Shown here piece after piece: positions 26,819-35,358 of a stretch of DNA of 64,000 nucleotides. Position numbers and translations under genes: made by a program. Location: NCBI GenBank assembly GCA_947486785.1, contig CANKUU010000008.1, positions 1-64,000 on the forward strand, read 5' to 3'. The stretch comes from an uncultured Flavobacteriaceae bacterium. Lineage in GTDB: Bacteria; Bacteroidota; Bacteroidia; Flavobacteriales; Flavobacteriaceae. Each line of letters starts with the position of its first letter. Positions within the stretch are counted from its first letter, which is position 1. The notes under the pieces were generated by a model that was given only the letters and a program-made list of their open reading frames with translations, was not told where the DNA came from and made no database searches.

Positions 26819-27793
26819 ATGAAAAAAAAGATTGCCATAATTATGGGAGGTTATTCTAGCGAATATGAGATCTCTATAAAAAGTGGAACGGTGGTACATG
26901 AATACTTAGATTCTAAAAAATTTGAGAAGTACAGCATTATAATTTCCAAAGAAAAATGGGTATATCTTGCGGAAGATAAAAAAGAATACCCTGTTAATCG
27001 TCATGATTTTTCCCTACAACTAAAATCAGGTGTTGTTCATTTTGATTGTGTTTTTAATGCAATTCATGGCACGCCGGGCGAAGATGGATTGATGCAGTCC
27101 TATTTTGAGCTCTTAAGTATACCCCATACCTCATGCGATCCATATCAAGCAGCGTTAACTTTTAACAAACGTGATTTTTTAAGTGTATTAAAGCCTTATG
27201 GCATAAAGTCAGCAGCCTCTTATTACCTCAACAAAGGAGATATAATTGACGAAAATGCCATTATTAATAAAGTAGGTTTACCCTGCTTTGTAAAAGCTAA
27301 TAAAGCAGGCAGCAGTTTCGGTGTTTCAAAAGTTTACCAGCGTGAACAGCTACAAGCAGCCATTACTAATGCTTATAAAGAGGATAACGAAATTATTATT
27401 GAAGCATTTTTAGATGGCATCGAAGTTTCGGTAGGGGTTATTAAATTTGAGGGAGAAACTAAAGTATTACCAATTACTGAAATCGTAACAGAAAATGACT
27501 TTTTTGACTATGAAGCAAAATACGAAGGAAAGTCAAAAGAAATAACACCTGCCAGAATATCTAAGACCCAAAAAGACAAGGTGGTAGCAACTGCTAAAAG
27601 GGTGTATGATGTTTTAAAAATAAAAGGCTTTTCAAGGAGCGAGTTTATCTTTGTAGACGATGAACCATTTATGCTAGAAATGAATACTACACCAGGCCTA
27701 ACCACCCATAGTATTTTACCTGAACAGGCAAAAGCTGCAGGAATATCTTTGGAGCAACTATTTGAAAATGCCATTATTGAAGCTTTATCTTAA
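26819..27793 (+). CDS. ddl: D-alanine--D-alanine ligase
   Basis: 324 residues from ATG 26819 (MKKKIAIIMGGYSSEYEIS). ATP-grasp enzyme making the D-Ala-D-Ala dipeptide for peptidoglycan. Visible: NAIHGTPGEDGLMQSYFE, Lys in FVKANKAGSSFGVSKV, EAFLDGIEVSVGV, and Mg-binding EFIFVDDEPFMLEMNTTPGLT at the end. It probably forms a transcript with coaD, 33 bases downstream. The upstream region has an ACCTG-T-CAGGT palindrome at 26736-26746. Confidence 0.95.
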   Translation: MKKKIAIIMGGYSSEYEISIKSGTVVHEYLDSKKFEKYSIIISKEKWVYLAEDKKEYPVNRHDFSLQLKSGVVHFDCVFNAIHGTPGEDGLMQSYFELLSIPHTSCDPYQAALTFNKRDFLSVLKPYGIKSAASYYLNKGDIIDENAIINKVGLPCFVKANKAGSSFGVSKVYQREQLQAAITNAYKEDNEIIIEAFLDGIEVSVGVIKFEGETKVLPITEIVTENDFFDYEAKYEGKSKEITPARISKTQKDKVVATAKRVYDVLKIKGFSRSEFIFVDDEPFMLEMNTTPGLTTHSILPEQAKAAGISLEQLFENAIIEALS

Positions 27794-27826
27794 AAAATAA
27801 CTTAATCAGTTGTAATATTAAATTAA

Positions 27827-28285
27827 ATGAGACGTGCAATTTTTCCGGGGTCGTTTGATCCTTTAACCCTAGGTCATCACGACATTATTACTAGAGGAAT
27901 AACCCTTTTTGATGAACTTATAATTGCTATTGGCATCAATGCTGATAAAAAATATATGTTTTCTTTACAAGAAAGAACTTCATTTATTAAGGAAGCATTT
28001 AAAAATGAGCCCAAAATTAAAATTTACACCTACGAAGGTTTAACCGTAGATTTTTGCAAAAAAGTAAACGCTGATTTTATTTTAAGAGGACTTCGAAATC
28101 CTGGAGATTTCGAATTTGAAAAAGCGATTGCTCATACCAATCGAAAACTCTCAGAAATAGAAACAGTATTTTTACTTACCTCTTCAGGTAAATCATATAT
28201 TAGCTCATCTATTGTAAGAGATGTTATTAGAAATGGAGGCGATTATACTGGCTTGGTTCCTACAAGTGTAAAATTTAAACAATAA
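27827..28285 (+). CDS. coaD: Phosphopantetheine adenylyltransferase
   Basis: 152 residues. Nucleotidyltransferase making dephospho-CoA, penultimate step of CoA synthesis. Starts AIFPGSFDPLTLGHHDII with the HxGH signature (GHHD variant), includes GLTVDFCKKVNADFILRGLRNPGDFEFE and SSGKSYISSSIVRD with the ISSS nucleotide motif. Cytoplasmic. Directly follows ddl on the same strand. Confidence 0.96.
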   Translation: MRRAIFPGSFDPLTLGHHDIITRGITLFDELIIAIGINADKKYMFSLQERTSFIKEAFKNEPKIKIYTYEGLTVDFCKKVNADFILRGLRNPGDFEFEKAIAHTNRKLSEIETVFLLTSSGKSYISSSIVRDVIRNGGDYTGLVPTSVKFKQ

Positions 28286-28454
28286 TTAAAGAGCGTAACA
28301 CCTTATCTTAACAAGTGTAAATTCTTACAAAATAAGTGTTATAAAACTGAATTTTAATCTTAAAGCTCTAGCAAACCACAGTAAAAGCGGTATTCACAAC
28401 AATTCTTAAAGGTGAAAACATTTTCTATTTAATATTGTAAGAAATTACATTTAT

Positions 28455-30305
28455 ATGTTACGCAGCGGCAAAACATCTACAAACAACTTTTTAATAAGAC
28501 AGTTACCAAAAGCTACCGCTTTTGTTAATAAGTTTATGGAAATTGTTTACGCTTCTGATAAGTGGATGCAAGAATTTGACTGTCCCAACCATAACACGCT
28601 TGGAAAGCCGATCAACAAACTTTTTCAAAACCCAAATAAAAACTGGTCTCAACTCATAGAAAATGCCATTAATAATGGTTTAAGTATAACCACTAAAGGG
28701 GAGTATGTTGATACTAAAGGAAATAAGAAGTGGTATCAAATAAAAAGCACCCCTTGGCATGATGAGAACGAAAATGTTATTGGCACTATTTTGCAAACCA
28801 AAGATGTTACCAAAGAGGTCTCAGATGAAGTAAAACTTGAAAAGCTTCAGATTATGTCTGAACAAATGTCTGATATTGCCAACATTGGCCTTTGGGATTA
28901 CAGCTTGGAAAAAGATGAGATGACTTGGTCTACGAAAACAAAGAAAATTTACCAAGTAGAAGAACAATATTGTCCAACTTTTTTAGACACTCCTAATTTT
29001 TTTAAAATTGGTTTTAGCCGAAACACCATCTATATGGCTATAGATAAGGCTATTAATCAGGCAATTCCTTTTAGAGAAAAATTACAATTAATTACTGCTA
29101 AAAACAAGGAAATATGGGTCATTATCTCTGGAAAGCCAATATTTAAAAATAAAAAAATGGTAGGTCTTGTTGGTACTCTTCAAGATATAGATGAAATTAA
29201 TTCTGCCGAAATTAAACGAAGAGAAAATGAGCATCTATTGCGTACTTTGATTGATAATTTACCCTTAAATGTATTCATCAAAGATTTAGAATCGCGTAAA
29301 ATATTAGTCAACAAAGCGGAGGTAGAATTTTGTGGAGCTAAGAACGAAAATGAAATTTTAGGCAAAGACGATTTTGCAATTTATGGGCAAAAATTTGCTG
29401 AAAAAACAAGAAAAGCAGACTTAAAAGTTATGCGCGAGCATAAGCCAATTTTAGGTGAAGAAGTATCACTTATCAAACAAGATGGTAAATCAGCTACCTT
29501 TTTAACATCAAAAATACCTTTAATAGACGAAGATGGCCACTCTTACGGATTAGTTGGTATTAGTATGGATATTTCTGAATTAAAAAGAAAGGAAATAGAA
29601 CTTAGAGAACTAATTAATATTACCTCTTCACAAAACGAAAGACTTATAAATTTTGCACATATCGTCTCGCACAATCTGCGTTCTCACAGCGCAAATTTTT
29701 CAATGCTGCTAAATTTTTTAAAAACAGAAGAATCTCAAGAAGAGAAAGATAAAATTTTACAAATGCTTATTAGTTCTTCTGATAACCTTATGGAGACCTT
29801 AAACAACCTTAACGAGGTGGTTGATATAAATTCAAAACAAGAATTAAGAAAAGAACCTATAAATTTAAAATCTAAAATAGATAGCTTTAAAGAAATTTTA
29901 TCAGCCGACATTAAAAACTATAATGTTAAAATTATCAACAAAGTTGCTGGTGATATTGATCTAAATGTGGTGCCTACCTACCTACATAGTATATTAAATA
30001 ATTTTCTCACAAACTCAATTAACTTTAGATCACCTGACCGAGACCCCATTATTGAACTCGAAGGAGTAAAAGAAGGTAAATTTTATGTTCTAACGGTAAA
30101 AGACAATGGCTTAGGAATGGATCTTAAAAACAATAGAGACAGACTTTTTGGCATGTACAAGACATTTCATAATAATGAAAACTCAAGAGGTATAGGGCTT
30201 TATATTACAAAAAATCAGATAATAGCAATGAAAGGAAAGGTTTCTGTTAGTAGTGAAGTTGGTATAGGAACAACTTTTAAAATTTATTTTAATGAAGAAG
30301 ATTAA
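28455..30305 (+). CDS. Cytosolic multi-PAS sensor histidine kinase
   Basis: 616 residues without a membrane segment. Three PAS/PAC units are visible at about 20-120, 145-255 and 265-380 (for example LGKPINKLF and GTILQTKDVT; VGLVGTLQDID; LVGISMDISELKR). Then a HisKA helix with the phosphoacceptor His in FAHIVSHNLRSHS (about 400-410) and an HATPase domain: N-box ILNNFLTNSINF, G1 VKDNGLGMDL, F/G2 GMYKTFHNNENSRGIGLYITK. The signal is unknown and must be internal. Its last 14 bases overlap the response regulator gene. Confidence 0.9.
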   Translation: MLRSGKTSTNNFLIRQLPKATAFVNKFMEIVYASDKWMQEFDCPNHNTLGKPINKLFQNPNKNWSQLIENAINNGLSITTKGEYVDTKGNKKWYQIKSTPWHDENENVIGTILQTKDVTKEVSDEVKLEKLQIMSEQMSDIANIGLWDYSLEKDEMTWSTKTKKIYQVEEQYCPTFLDTPNFFKIGFSRNTIYMAIDKAINQAIPFREKLQLITAKNKEIWVIISGKPIFKNKKMVGLVGTLQDIDEINSAEIKRRENEHLLRTLIDNLPLNVFIKDLESRKILVNKAEVEFCGAKNENEILGKDDFAIYGQKFAEKTRKADLKVMREHKPILGEEVSLIKQDGKSATFLTSKIPLIDEDGHSYGLVGISMDISELKRKEIELRELINITSSQNERLINFAHIVSHNLRSHSANFSMLLNFLKTEESQEEKDKILQMLISSSDNLMETLNNLNEVVDINSKQELRKEPINLKSKIDSFKEILSADIKNYNVKIINKVAGDIDLNVVPTYLHSILNNFLTNSINFRSPDRDPIIELEGVKEGKFYVLTVKDNGLGMDLKNNRDRLFGMYKTFHNNENSRGIGLYITKNQIIAMKGKVSVSSEVGIGTTFKIYFNEED

Positions 30306-30702
30306 TTCTATTTACGTTGTAGATGACTGCTCGATAACACTATTTGGTATCAAAAAAATACTGAAATCTACTGTAAATTACGAGAGTCTAAATACGTTTG
30401 TTAATGGAAAATTAGCCCTTGATGCTATTAAAAATATACTAGCAACCCATCAAAACTTACCAGACCTCATATTTTTAGATATTAATATGCCCATTATGGA
30501 TGGATGGCAATTTTTACAAGAGTTTATTGCCCTACCGATAAAAGAGAAAATACAGATAAATATTATTACCTCTTCAATAGATAGTGCTGATAAAAATAAC
30601 TGGCAGTATTACAAAAAGCAAACTCATCATACAATTTTATACACCAGCAAACCGGTTAGTAAAGAAAAAATAGAAAAAGTAACAAAAATTGCATTAGATT
30701 GA
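30292..30702 (+). CDS. Single-domain response regulator
   Basis: 136 residues: one receiver domain with the acidic pair VVDD (about 10-11), phosphoacceptor Asp in LIFLDINMPIMDG (about 62), ITSS and the Lys of SKPV near residue 120. No output domain, like CheY or Spo0F, so it acts by protein contact or as a phosphate relay. The ATG overlaps the kinase gene by 14 bases, so the pair is co-translated and forms a two-component or relay system with an unidentified output. Confidence 0.9.
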   Translation: MKKINSIYVVDDCSITLFGIKKILKSTVNYESLNTFVNGKLALDAIKNILATHQNLPDLIFLDINMPIMDGWQFLQEFIALPIKEKIQINIITSSIDSADKNNWQYYKKQTHHTILYTSKPVSKEKIEKVTKIALD

Positions 30703-30738
30703 ATTTTGATTAGTTTTATAGAATAAATAGCTTTATTC

Positions 30739-32484
30739 ATGAGACTTTTTTTTAGTGCAATACTTTTATGTTTGTTTATTTCATGTGAGGTAAAAAAAGA
30801 GTTTGAAACAAACAGCTTTTCTGCTCATTTTGAAAATTCAAATGGTAGCGAAACAGCTACTTATCATCAAACGATAGACTTCTACAAAGAAATAGCGCAA
30901 GAATTTTCGGAAATAAACATAAAAACCATAGGTGATACAGATAGCGGGAATCCGTTGCATATCGTTACCTTTAATAAAAACGGTGATTTTAATTTTAAAA
31001 AAATTGCTAAGACAAAAACTATCCTTTTAATTAACAACGGTATACATCCAGGAGAGAGCGATGGAATCGATGCTACAATGATGCTATTTCGCGATTTAGC
31101 TCTGGGCAAAATACCAACTCCTCAAAATACTGTTATCGTAACTATCCCCATATACAATATTGGCGGCTCATTAAACAGAAATAGTAACACAAGGGTAAAT
31201 CAAAATGGACCTAAATCGTACGGCTTTAGAGGGAATACCAAAAACTATGACCTTAATAGAGATTTCATAAAAACTGACACCAAAAACGCAGAAACTTTTT
31301 CTAAAATATTTCATGAAGTAAACCCTGATATTTTTATCGATAACCATGTAAGCAACGGCGCAGACTATCAGTATACGCTAACGCATTTATTTACTCAACA
31401 CAATAAATTGGGTGGTGATCTTGGAACCTATTTACACCAAGATATGATGCCAATGCTTGAAAATAATTTAGAAAAAATCAATTGGGATATTACGCCTTAT
31501 GTTAATGTTTATAATGACGTACCTGAAAAAGGATTTTCGCAATTTATAGATCATCCAAGATATTCAACAGGGTACACTGCGCTTTGGAATAGCTTAGGAA
31601 TGATGGTAGAAACTCATATGCTTAAACCATACAACAAGAGAGTTGAAGCTACTTATAATTTAATGAATGAAATGATTGCCATTGCAGAAAAAGACGGTAA
31701 AAAAATAAAGACGCTTCGTAAAAATGCCCTTAGTCAACATATAAATTGGAAATATTACCCCACAGCCTGGGCCGTTGATACTACTAAAAGTTCAATAATA
31801 AACTTCAAAGGGTTTCAAGCCGACACTATTATTAGTAAAGTAACTGGTTTTAAGAGGCTTAAATACAATAGAAACATGCCATTCACCAAAGAAGTTCGCT
31901 ACCAAAATTATTTTAAAGCAGTAGACTCCATAGAAATTCCTTCATGGTACGTTATAAAAAAAGGATACGACAATGTAATGAAACGTTTAAATCTAAATAA
32001 TATAAAATATGCTAAACTTAAAAAAGACACCCTTATACACGTAGATGCATATCGTATTTTAGAGTATGAAACCCAAGAAAAGCCCTACGAAGGTCATTAC
32101 CCACACTACAATACGAAAGTATCGCACAGTGGCAGAGAAATATTGTTTGAAAAAGGAGATATCTTGGTGCCTACAGACCAAAAAGGTATTCGGTATATTT
32201 TGGAAACCTTAGAACCTTCTGCTAAAGACTCTTTTTTTAACTGGAATTTTTTTGACACTATTTTACAACAAAAAGAAGGGTTTTCACCTTATGTTTTTGA
32301 AGATGAGGCTTACAAAATGCTACTAAAAGACGATAAACTTAAATCTGCATTTGAATTAGAAAAATTAAATGATGAAGCCTTTGCATCCGATTGGTACGCG
32401 CAACTTGATTGGATATTTAAACGTTCGCCTCATTACGAGGCTTCACATCTTCAATATCCTGTATATAGAATTTTAAAAAATTAG
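30739..32484 (+). CDS. M14 metallopeptidase lipoprotein
   Basis: 581 residues. Lipobox LFISC at about 12-16 predicts a lipid anchor. Peptidase M14 zinc motif HPGES (H-x-x-E; NNGIHPGESDGIDA, about 97-110), a basic RNSNTRVNQNG segment, YDLNRDF, and the third zinc ligand probably in DNHVSNGADYQY. Carboxypeptidase-type cleavage of peptides in the periplasm or at the cell surface is inferred. It follows the response regulator by 36 bases, perhaps on the same transcript. Its end overlaps the convergent NUDIX gene by four bases. Confidence 0.88.
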   Translation: MRLFFSAILLCLFISCEVKKEFETNSFSAHFENSNGSETATYHQTIDFYKEIAQEFSEINIKTIGDTDSGNPLHIVTFNKNGDFNFKKIAKTKTILLINNGIHPGESDGIDATMMLFRDLALGKIPTPQNTVIVTIPIYNIGGSLNRNSNTRVNQNGPKSYGFRGNTKNYDLNRDFIKTDTKNAETFSKIFHEVNPDIFIDNHVSNGADYQYTLTHLFTQHNKLGGDLGTYLHQDMMPMLENNLEKINWDITPYVNVYNDVPEKGFSQFIDHPRYSTGYTALWNSLGMMVETHMLKPYNKRVEATYNLMNEMIAIAEKDGKKIKTLRKNALSQHINWKYYPTAWAVDTTKSSIINFKGFQADTIISKVTGFKRLKYNRNMPFTKEVRYQNYFKAVDSIEIPSWYVIKKGYDNVMKRLNLNNIKYAKLKKDTLIHVDAYRILEYETQEKPYEGHYPHYNTKVSHSGREILFEKGDILVPTDQKGIRYILETLEPSAKDSFFNWNFFDTILQQKEGFSPYVFEDEAYKMLLKDDKLKSAFELEKLNDEAFASDWYAQLDWIFKRSPHYEASHLQYPVYRILKN

Positions 32485-33068
32485 TTTACAAATAAAATTT
32501 TGATATTTCTGTACGAGTTTTTAAGCGCTTCTTCAATCTGTTTAGGGTCTTTCCATTTCACTTTCATAATACCCTCACTTTTTTGCCCCTTTAATTTACC
32601 CTTATAATTAGTAGTCATGGCATACCAATGCACCTCTTTCAGTTTATAAGTGCCATTTCTTTTAAAGATATGGTAGGTGGTTTGTAGTACATTTTCTATT
32701 TTAAGCCCTTTTACGCCTGTCTCTTCTTCAACCTCACGCAGCGCGCACTGTTCAATAGTTTCACCCTTGTCTAGTTTTCCTTTAGGCAAATCCCATTTAT
32801 CATTTCTATAAATAAAAAGCACCTTGCCTTTCTTGTTGGTCACTACCCCGCCAGCAGCAACAACTAATGGAATTTTAGTTGTAAATTTTTTAAGAATTTC
32901 CTCATAATTTGGATGATAGATGTAAGCTTCTTTTAGCTTTTTTTTTGCTAAGGCGTCAATAGCTTCTTGAATTGCGGAAGCGTTTAATAAAAAATATTCG
33001 CCATTTGCCGTTTCACTGAGCTTATTTGTTAAAATGAGGGGCAACTCATTGACAAAAACTTTATACAT
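32481..33068 (-). CDS. NUDIX hydrolase
   Basis: 195 residues from the ATG at 33068 (MYKVFVNELPLIL), the usual start in flavobacterial homologues; the frame extends nine codons further but into pyrE. The Nudix box is complete: G-KLDKG-E-TIEQCAL-REVEEETGV (near residue 100-122), preceded by VVTNKKGKVLFIYRNDKWDLPKGK. It hydrolyses a nucleoside diphosphate linked to X; the substrate is not predictable. The start is only seven bases from the divergent pyrE start. Confidence 0.9.
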   Translation of the reverse strand: MYKVFVNELPLILTNKLSETANGEYFLLNASAIQEAIDALAKKKLKEAYIYHPNYEEILKKFTTKIPLVVAAGGVVTNKKGKVLFIYRNDKWDLPKGKLDKGETIEQCALREVEEETGVKGLKIENVLQTTYHIFKRNGTYKLKEVHWYAMTTNYKGKLKGQKSEGIMKVKWKDPKQIEEALKNSYRNIKILFVN

Positions 33069-33071
33069 TTG
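33064..33071 (+). promoter_or_regulatory. Candidate -7 element of pyrE
   Basis: TACATTTG matches the flavobacterial TAnnTTTG and ends four bases before the pyrE ATG; no well-spaced -33 TTG is seen. If used, the pyrE mRNA would begin at or next to its ATG. The site overlaps the start codon of the divergent NUDIX gene. Confidence 0.45.
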
Positions 33072-33075
33072 CGTC

Positions 33076-33717
33076 ATGGTTTTAAACAAAGACACTGCAA
33101 AAAAATCGGCAGAACTTCTATTACAAATTAATGCAATTAAATTGGAACTGGAAAATCCTTTTACTTGGGCATCTGGATGGAAATCTCCAATTTATTGTGA
33201 TAATCGAATTATTTTATCATATCCATTAATTCGCAACTATATTAGAGAAGAAATGGGTAAACAGGTAGAAAATCTTTTCGGCAAACCCGATGTTATTGCA
33301 GGGGTTGCTACTGGTGCCATTGGTATTGGTATGTTAGTAGCCGAATATTTAGGCTTACCCTTTATCTATGTTCGACCCGAAGCTAAAGCACATGGTAGGC
33401 AAAATCAAATAGAAGGTAAATTAGAAGCTAACCAGAACGTTGTTGTTATAGAAGATCTCATTAGCACGGGTAAAAGTAGCTTAAATGCTGTTGATGCCCT
33501 TAGGGCACATGATGCGAACATTAAGGGTATGCTTGCTATTTTTAGCTATGGTTTTGACGTAGCAGATCAAAATTTCGCCAAAAAAAATATTGAATTACAT
33601 ACCTTAAGTAGTTATGATTATTTGATTGAACAAGCTGCCGAAACTGGTCACATTAAAGAAGCACAATTAAACACCCTTAAAGATTGGAAAAAAAACCCAT
33701 CTGCCTGGAAACCATAG
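33076..33717 (+). CDS. pyrE: Orotate phosphoribosyltransferase
   Basis: 213 residues from ATG 33076 (MVLNKDTAKKSAELLLQ). Makes orotidine monophosphate from orotate and PRPP in pyrimidine synthesis. Family blocks: NPFTWASGWKSPIYCDNR, GVATGAIGIGMLVAEYLGLPFIYVR, the flexible loop AKAHGRQNQIEG and the PRPP motif VVIEDLISTGKSS. The frame upstream of this ATG overlaps the divergent NUDIX gene and is rejected. The SRPBCC gene follows after seven bases. Confidence 0.96.
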   Translation: MVLNKDTAKKSAELLLQINAIKLELENPFTWASGWKSPIYCDNRIILSYPLIRNYIREEMGKQVENLFGKPDVIAGVATGAIGIGMLVAEYLGLPFIYVRPEAKAHGRQNQIEGKLEANQNVVVIEDLISTGKSSLNAVDALRAHDANIKGMLAIFSYGFDVADQNFAKKNIELHTLSSYDYLIEQAAETGHIKEAQLNTLKDWKKNPSAWKP

Positions 33718-33724
33718 AAATATC

Positions 33725-34117
33725 ATGTTTATAGAAAGTCCGAAAAGTATTGTTCCTAAAAGCGAGAAAGATGTTTTTGAATTTTTAACCGTTCTTAAGA
33801 ATTTTGAACAGTTGATGCCAGAAAACATTAACAAATTTGAAATGATTAATGATGATAGGTTTCTGTTTTCATTAAAAGGAATGCCAGAAATTGTCTTAGA
33901 ACGAAAATCGCAAACACCGTATAGTCAGCTTGTTTTAGGTGCAGCAAGTGATAAATTACCCTTTACGCTAACCGCTAATTTAGTGGCGTTATCGCCAACG
34001 GAAACCGAAGTTACATTAAGTTTTACCGGAGAGTTCAATGCAATGATGGCAATGATGATAAAATCACCCATTACAAACTTCATCAAAACTATTTCCGAAA
34101 ACCTAAAAAATTGCTAA
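33725..34117 (+). CDS. SRPBCC-like hydrophobic-cavity protein
   Basis: 130 residues, no signal peptide. Pattern FIESPKSIVPKSEKDVFEFLTVLKNFEQLMPENINKFE followed by alternating beta strands and a long C-terminal helix (MAMMIKSPITNFIKTISENL) is that of the START/SRPBCC fold, which holds small hydrophobic ligands. In flavobacteria it commonly sits after pyrE. Ligand and function are unknown; co-transcription with pyrE is likely from the seven-base gap. Confidence 0.75.
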   Translation: MFIESPKSIVPKSEKDVFEFLTVLKNFEQLMPENINKFEMINDDRFLFSLKGMPEIVLERKSQTPYSQLVLGAASDKLPFTLTANLVALSPTETEVTLSFTGEFNAMMAMMIKSPITNFIKTISENLKNC

Positions 34118-34146
34118 GATTATAAACATTTAAAAACGTACTACTT

Positions 34147-34878
34147 TTAATACATTAAGCGAAGTTCTTTTAAATCGAATTCTTTTAAAACAGCATCTTC
34201 AAGCTCTACTATCAATTTGCCTTGTAACGAGACATCTTTAATAAAACCCATAAAAAAATCTCCGTTTATATCGTTAAATGTAGAGGGTTTATTTCTTCTA
34301 AATAAATTTTGTTTGTACTTAGCCCACAAGTCATTTTTTTGATGTTCTTTAAGAAGAGAAAAATTAAATTTTAGCTCTTTTACAATAGCAAAAAGTAATT
34401 CTTCTAAATTAAGAGTTTTACCCAACAACAATTTTAAAGAAGATACGTTTTTAAGCATATTAAACTCTAGTTGATTCACATTAAGACCTATACCTATAAC
34501 TGAAGTTTGAATTTGGTCTCCTAAAAGGGTGTTTTCTATAAGAATACCACAAATTTTGGTAGTGCCTGACATAATGTCGTTTGGCCATTTTATACTTAAA
34601 TCTGGTATTGAAATTGCTTTTAAGACCTTTATAATAGCTAAAGACACACTAATATTAAGTAGAAATTGATCTTGGATGTTTAAATTATTTAATCGCTTTA
34701 AAACACTAAAGGTAAGGTTTTTACCAGGGTCAGAAACCCAGACAGTTCCCATTTGGCCCCTTCCTTTGTATTGTTTATTGGCCCAAACTACGGTAAAATC
34801 TTCTACTTCTTTTGAACACATTAGGCTCTTTAAATATTCGTTGGTAGAATCCGTGGCATTAAGTTTGACTATAAACAT
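34147..34878 (-). CDS. birA: Biotin--[acetyl-CoA-carboxylase] ligase
   Basis: 243 residues, the short class without the N-terminal DNA-binding domain, so it is not itself a repressor. Joins biotin to carboxylase carrier lysine. Seen: LNATDSTNEYL, biotin/AMP loop YKGRGQMGTVWVSDPGKNL (variant of GRGRRGR), SIKWPNDIM with the catalytic Lys, and GIGLNVNQ. Divergent from rsfS with about 90 bases between, which hold the rsfS promoter. Confidence 0.93.
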   Translation of the reverse strand: MFIVKLNATDSTNEYLKSLMCSKEVEDFTVVWANKQYKGRGQMGTVWVSDPGKNLTFSVLKRLNNLNIQDQFLLNISVSLAIIKVLKAISIPDLSIKWPNDIMSGTTKICGILIENTLLGDQIQTSVIGIGLNVNQLEFNMLKNVSSLKLLLGKTLNLEELLFAIVKELKFNFSLLKEHQKNDLWAKYKQNLFRRNKPSTFNDINGDFFMGFIKDVSLQGKLIVELEDAVLKEFDLKELRLMY

Positions 34879-34918
34879 ATCTTATCACGATAATAAAGTG
34901 CAATCTATTATTAAAAAC

Positions 34919-34951
34919 TTGGGTTAAAAGAACAAAAAAATAATAACTTTG
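34919..34951 (+). promoter_or_regulatory. Promoter of the rsfS-ftsH operon
   Basis: TTG (34919-34921) and TAACTTTG (34944-34951, consensus TAnnTTTG) are separated by 22 bases. Transcription would begin near 34957, leaving a short untranslated leader before the rsfS ATG at 34971. Confidence 0.65.
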
Positions 34952-34970
34952 TAGAAATTAATAATTTTTA

Positions 34971-35345
34971 ATGCAGAATAAGATAGCAAGCCCCGATGAA
35001 TTGATTGCAACAATTCTACAGGGTATAGAAAACGTTAAAGGGCATGATACTATTCTTCTAGATTTAAGAGAAATTGAAAATACTGTTTGCGACTATTTTA
35101 TTATTTGTAACGGTACATCGAACACGCAAGTAAACGCTATTGTTGGCTCAATTCAAAAAACAGTTAGTAAAGCTATTCATGATAAACCTTGGCACATTGA
35201 AGGACAAGACAACGCCGAATGGGTTTTAATGGACTATATTAATATAGTTGTTCATGTATTTCAAAAACATGTTCGAGAATTTTACGATATAGAAGGACTC
35301 TGGGGTGATGCAAAATTTACCAAAATAGACAATAGCATAAATTAA
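34971..35345 (+). CDS. rsfS: Ribosomal silencing factor RsfS
   Basis: 124 residues, complete DUF143 domain: ILQGIENVKGHDTILLDLREIENTVCDYFIICNGTSNTQV followed by KPWHIEGQDNAEWVLMDYINIVVHVF. RsfS binds uL14 on the 50S subunit and blocks subunit joining during starvation. First gene of a plus-strand run leading into ftsH 13 bases later, a typical flavobacterial pairing. Confidence 0.96.
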   Translation: MQNKIASPDELIATILQGIENVKGHDTILLDLREIENTVCDYFIICNGTSNTQVNAIVGSIQKTVSKAIHDKPWHIEGQDNAEWVLMDYINIVVHVFQKHVREFYDIEGLWGDAKFTKIDNSIN

Positions 35346-35358
35346 GTAAATAAAAATA

